In this document: in pieces, positions 6,422-8,840 of the stretch
Position numbering within the stretch: position 1 is the first letter of the stretch
Layout: every line of letters starts with the position of its first letter
NCBI GenBank assembly: GCA_017694765.1
Contig: JADIML010000093.1
Location: forward strand, 1 to 8,840
DNA: 8,840 bases
Direction of reading: 5' to 3'
Source of the DNA: Candidatus Scybalomonas excrementavium
Lineage (GTDB): Bacteria; Bacillota; Clostridia; Lachnospirales; Lachnospiraceae
Notes under the pieces: model-generated
What the model was told of the DNA's origin: nothing
Database searches by the model: none
Seen by the model: the letters and a program-made list of their open reading frames with translations, nothing else
Position numbers and translations under genes: made by a program

Positions 6422-7657
6422 TTATTCATAAATTGGATACTGATCTGTCAATGACTTCACAAGTTCTTTTGCTCTTTCTTCGTCTTTATCAAGAACAACT
6501 ACTTTAATTGCTTCTGCAATGACTTCCATATCTTCTTCTTTTAATCCTCTAGAAGTAACTGCTGGAGTTCCAAGACGAATTCCACTTGTTATAAATGGAG
6601 ATTGTGGATCATTTGGTACTGTATTTTTATTGGCAGTAATATGCACCTTATCCAAAAGTTTTTCTATTTCTTTTCCAGTCATTCCATATTTTTGGAAATC
6701 AACAAGCATTAAATGGTTATCCGTTCCACCTGATACAATATCAAATCCTCTATCTTGTAACGCTTTACAAAGAGCATTGGCATTTGCTTTTACTTGTTGC
6801 ATATATGCTTTAAAAGATGGTTCTAATGCTTCTTTAAAACAAACTGCTTTTGCAGCGATAACATGCATAAGTGGTCCACCTTGAATTCCCGGGAAAATTG
6901 CTTTATTAAAATTATATTTATCCGCAACTTCTTGATTGCAAAGAATCATACCACCTCTTGGTCCACGAAGTGTTTTATGTGTTGTTGTTGTTACAACGTG
7001 GGCATGTGGAAATGGATTTGGATGTAAACCTGTTACAATAAGACCTGCTATATGAGCTACATCTGCCATAAGAATAGCTCCTACTTTATCTGCAATTTCA
7101 CGAAAACGCTTAAAGTCAATTTCTCTTGCATAAGCACTGGCACCACATACAATTAACTTTGGTTTACACTCTAATGCAATTCTCTCTACTTCATCATAGT
7201 CAATTACACCTTGTTCATTTACTCCATATGGAACACAATGATAATTTTTACCTGACATATTAACAGGACTTCCATGTGTTAAATGTCCACCATGATCAAG
7301 GCTCATTCCCATATAAGTATCTCCAATATTTAAAACAGCAAAAAAGACTGCCATATTTGCTTGCGCTCCTGAATGTGGCTGAACATTGGCATAATCACAT
7401 CCAAATAATTTCTTTGCACGCTCAATTGCTAAATTTTCTACTACATCTACATGCTCACATCCACCATAGTAGCGTTTTCCTGGATACCCTTCTGCATATT
7501 TATTTGTTAATGGACTTCCCATAGCCGCCATGACAGCTTTACTCACAAGGTTTTCTGATGCAATTAACTCAAGATTTTGACGCTGTCTTGTTAATTCATC
7601 ATCCATAGCTTTTGCAATTTCTTCATCAAAATTTTTTACTTCATCAAAATGAAACAT
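6422..7657 (-). CDS. glyA: Serine hydroxymethyltransferase
   Basis: Cytoplasmic PLP enzyme that interconverts serine plus tetrahydrofolate with glycine plus 5,10-methylene-tetrahydrofolate, the main source of one-carbon units for purine, thymidylate and methionine synthesis. The 411-residue length is normal for bacterial SHMT. Diagnostic motifs are ASENLVS (33-39), TNKYAEGYPGKRYYGG (51-66), VQPHSGAQAN (92-101), ADVAHIAGL with Asp199 and His202, the PLP-lysine motif TTTTHKTLRGPRGG (Lys228 forms the Schiff base), and SGIRLGTPAVTSRG with the substrate-carboxylate Arg361. All key residues are present. The ATG at 7657 is preceded by GGAGG (7668-7672) ten bases upstream within a purine-rich run. 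It has its own promoter and terminator, so it is a single-gene unit. Confidence 0.98.
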   Translation of the reverse strand: MFHFDEVKNFDEEIAKAMDDELTRQRQNLELIASENLVSKAVMAAMGSPLTNKYAEGYPGKRYYGGCEHVDVVENLAIERAKKLFGCDYANVQPHSGAQANMAVFFAVLNIGDTYMGMSLDHGGHLTHGSPVNMSGKNYHCVPYGVNEQGVIDYDEVERIALECKPKLIVCGASAYAREIDFKRFREIADKVGAILMADVAHIAGLIVTGLHPNPFPHAHVVTTTTHKTLRGPRGGMILCNQEVADKYNFNKAIFPGIQGGPLMHVIAAKAVCFKEALEPSFKAYMQQVKANANALCKALQDRGFDIVSGGTDNHLMLVDFQKYGMTGKEIEKLLDKVHITANKNTVPNDPQSPFITSGIRLGTPAVTSRGLKEEDMEVIAEAIKVVVLDKDEERAKELVKSLTDQYPIYE

Positions 7658-7784
7658 ATCTCTTCTTCCTCCATTTCTGCTAAAAACATACTTGTTTTCT
7701 TTTTTATAAAAATTCTATTCTTCTTCATTATTCTGAAATAGGAGATCAGATTGTAATTGGAAGAAATCTTAAATTCTTTGCTTT

Positions 7785-7812
7785 ATTATAACATAGAATT
7801 AGTATTTGTATA
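7785..7812 (-). promoter_or_regulatory. Probable glyA promoter
   Basis: On the minus strand TATACA (7807-7812) and a perfect TATAAT (7785-7790) are 16 bp apart. The start would be near 7778, giving a leader of about 120 nt before the ATG at 7657. The leader shows no conserved core that I recognise as a glycine, tetrahydrofolate, SAM or purine riboswitch, and no terminator-like hairpin. Confidence 0.55.
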
Positions 7813-7910
7813 TACTTTTTTATACTTCCTTTTATACACCATATATCGTTCTATACTTTCATCCAGAGACAAACTTTCTATTAAAACTTACATATTGTTG
7901 TAAAATTCTC

Positions 7911-7956
7911 TTTTCTTCTTACTTTTTTTATGGTATACAAGTAAGGATAACCATAC
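7911..7956 (+). promoter_or_regulatory. Weak candidate promoter/operator of the DUF1294 gene
   Basis: An extended -10, TGG-TATACA (7934-7939 for the hexamer), has only TTTTCT (7911-7916) at the -35 position. A 6-bp inverted repeat, TATGGT (7929-7934) and ACCATA (7950-7955), overlaps the -10 and the predicted start. The leader would be about 30 nt. Motif-based and tentative. Confidence 0.3.
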
Positions 7957-7976
7957 TAGAAAGGAGTTTTCATATA

Positions 7977-8255
7977 TTGAATTGGTATATTATTTCTTAT
8001 GTCATTGTTTTATCTCTCATAGGATTTAGTAGCATGGGAATCGACAAATGGAAAGCGACACATCACAAGTATCGGATTTCTGAGAAAAATCTTCTTCTCA
8101 TTGCCATGTTAGGTGGTTCTATTGGCTCTTTTATAGGAATGAAATGTTTTCATCATAAAACACTCCATAAAAAATTTTCTATTGGAGTTCCAATGATTTT
8201 ATTGATCCAAATACTGCTTGTAACCCTTTATTGTCTATCCATTTTACAAAAATAA
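7977..8255 (+). CDS. DUF1294 small membrane protein (TTG start)
   Basis: A 92-residue integral membrane protein of the DUF1294 family, whose function is unknown. Visible family features are a first hydrophobic helix (about 3-19), the motif MGIDKWKA (20-27) with basic residues facing the cytoplasm, RISEKNLLLIAMLGGSIGSFIGM (33-55) containing a second helix, the FHHKTLHKKF signature (58-67), and a third helix (about 68-90). The start was chosen as TTG at 7977 because AAGGAG (7961-7966) lies ten bases upstream and because it gives the usual family length of about 90 residues. The same frame is open back to an ATG at 7806, but that would add 57 residues of low-complexity sequence with no ribosome binding site and overlap the glyA promoter. 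It is divergent from glyA and convergent with the hydrolase. Confidence 0.85.
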   Translation: MNWYIISYVIVLSLIGFSSMGIDKWKATHHKYRISEKNLLLIAMLGGSIGSFIGMKCFHHKTLHKKFSIGVPMILLIQILLVTLYCLSILQK

Positions 8256-8455
8256 AGAGAGGACAAATACAAGCACAAAGCGTTAATTAATACCTTCCAC
8301 AACACCTTGCATGTGTCGCACATCTTTTGATTTTACGCTGGTTTTCATCATATACACTTTACATGATAGCCGTTTATGAAGTGCACATGAGAAACTTAAT
8401 TTTTGGAAAAATATTCCTTTTACACATTCATGCCATACGGTGTTTCCTATCCAAT
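8256..8455. other. Spacer between DUF1294 gene and shared terminator, no recognised gene
   Basis: About 200 bases after the DUF1294 stop hold no gene I can support. Visible are a palindrome TTAATTAA, a short ATGTG-TCG-CACAT hairpin, and on the minus strand an open frame ending at the TAA around 8285-8290 (its last part reads MMKTSVKSKDVRHMQG then six residues) without a ribosome binding site. A plus-strand frame here runs into the terminator stem and is not credible. It may be a long 3' untranslated region or a gene remnant. Confidence 0.35.
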
Positions 8456-8503
8456 AAAAAAGTGGCCATCGCTCTTCGTAATGAGCACGATAGCCACTTT
8501 TTT
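8456..8503. terminator. Bidirectional intrinsic terminator between convergent genes
   Basis: The outer stem pairs AAAAAAGTGGC (8456-8466) with GCCACTTTTTT (8493-8503). After a single C/A mismatch, ATCG pairs with CGAT, and a short CTC/GAG stem closes the loop. A-tract and T-tract flank the stem, so it can work on both strands: ten bases after the hydrolase stop codon on the minus strand and about 200 bases after the DUF1294 stop on the plus strand. Confidence 0.9.
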
Positions 8504-8513
8504 ATGTGGAAAA

Positions 8514-8840
8514 TTATGATTTGATCGGATGATTTTGTTCTCCTTCTCCCCCCATTTGTAAAGAAGATGGAGCTTTTTCATAAATACGGTTTAAAAAAGT
8601 TTCGATGTACTTCCACGCCTCTTGTGTTTCAGGAATTAAATTTCCAGCCATAGGAAATACATGGAACATTTTCTCAAAAATAACAACTTCTACCGACACT
8701 TTCGCTTCCGATGCCTTTTTTGCAAATTCTTCGGTGTCGCTTAACAACATTTCATAACTTCCAACTTGCATATGAATTGGAGGAAATCCACTTAGATCAC
8801 CAAATAAGGGAGAGAGCAATGGATTTTTTGGATCCTGTTC
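8514..8840 (-). CDS. HSL-type alpha/beta hydrolase, C-terminal part only
   Basis: The last 108 codons of an esterase/lipase-like alpha/beta hydrolase; the rest lies beyond the right edge. The frame is open through the edge (reading EQDPKNPLLSPLFGDL at the boundary), so the TTG at 8819 is an internal leucine, not a start. Family marks are the D-P-x-x-P-L-x-S-P-L-F-x-D-L-S-G-x-P-P block, the segment MQVGSYEMLLSD (fragment residues 24-35) that carries the acidic triad region, and KMFHVFP with the catalytic His (fragment residue 60). The position usually written GSDE or GDAE in relatives is GSYE here, so Glu30 or Asp35 of the fragment would be the acid. The catalytic Ser and HGGG oxyanion motif are outside the window. 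The hydrophilic tail after LNRIYEKAPS is longer than in most relatives. The substrate is unknown. Confidence 0.85.
   Translation of the reverse strand, partial: EQDPKNPLLSPLFGDLSGFPPIHMQVGSYEMLLSDTEEFAKKASEAKVSVEVVIFEKMFHVFPMAGNLIPETQEAWKYIETFLNRIYEKAPSSLQMGGEGEQNHPIKS

Noticed and set aside
7806..7976. N-terminal extension of the DUF1294 protein from an ATG at 7806
   Set aside because: It adds low-complexity sequence, overlaps the glyA promoter and lacks a ribosome binding site, whereas TTG at 7977 has AAGGAG ten bases upstream and yields the family length.
8235..8330. Minus-strand short frame beginning MCDTCKVLWKV
   Set aside because: No ribosome binding site, overlaps the end of the DUF1294 gene, and no recognisable family.
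8327..8524. Plus-strand 65-codon open frame downstream of the DUF1294 gene
   Set aside because: It reads straight through the strong terminator stem and into the end of the hydrolase gene, and has no ribosome binding site.

Overview
The window looks like chromosomal DNA of a low-GC Gram-positive anaerobe, most likely a Clostridia member of the Lachnospiraceae type. This is inferred from AT-rich DNA, strong AGGAGG-type ribosome binding sites, intrinsic terminators ending in T-tracts, a DegV protein, a secreted 'stalk-domain' (copper amine oxidase N-terminal-like) amidase, and a diguanylate cyclase fused to periplasmic-type solute-binding domains. No rRNA, tRNA, CRISPR, phage or transposase gene is visible. 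Species cannot be told from the sequence alone.

Layout, left to right. A DegV-family fatty-acid-binding protein (minus strand) is cut by the left edge and lacks only its last few residues. Next, all on the minus strand, come an 820-residue membrane diguanylate cyclase with two extracellular solute-binding domains (956-3418), an 843-residue secreted N-acetylmuramoyl-L-alanine amidase with three stalk repeats (3729-6260), and serine hydroxymethyltransferase glyA (6422-7657). A short DUF1294 membrane protein follows on the plus strand (TTG start at 7977, end 8255), divergent from glyA. The C-terminal third of an HSL-type alpha/beta hydrolase (minus strand) runs off the right edge. The last two genes converge on a strong bidirectional terminator at 8456-8503.

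The genes do not form an obvious operon. Spacers are 130-310 bp and most genes have their own recognisable promoter: degV, the cyclase, glyA and tentatively the DUF1294 gene. glyA has its own terminator at 6355-6394, which separates it from the amidase. The two large secreted or membrane proteins both act at the cell surface, one sensing small extracellular solutes and producing c-di-GMP, the other cutting peptidoglycan. A functional link between them is only an inference from adjacency.

I did not find a convincing new multi-gene system. The points most worth a second look are the regulatory DNA upstream of the cyclase (overlapping inverted repeats over the promoter and another in the leader), the cyclase itself (tandem sensor, degenerate inhibitory site, cryptic PAS-like segment), the recently homogenised DNA repeats in the amidase gene, the palindromes over the degV promoter, and two spacers (about 3600-3728 and 8256-8455) whose content I cannot explain.
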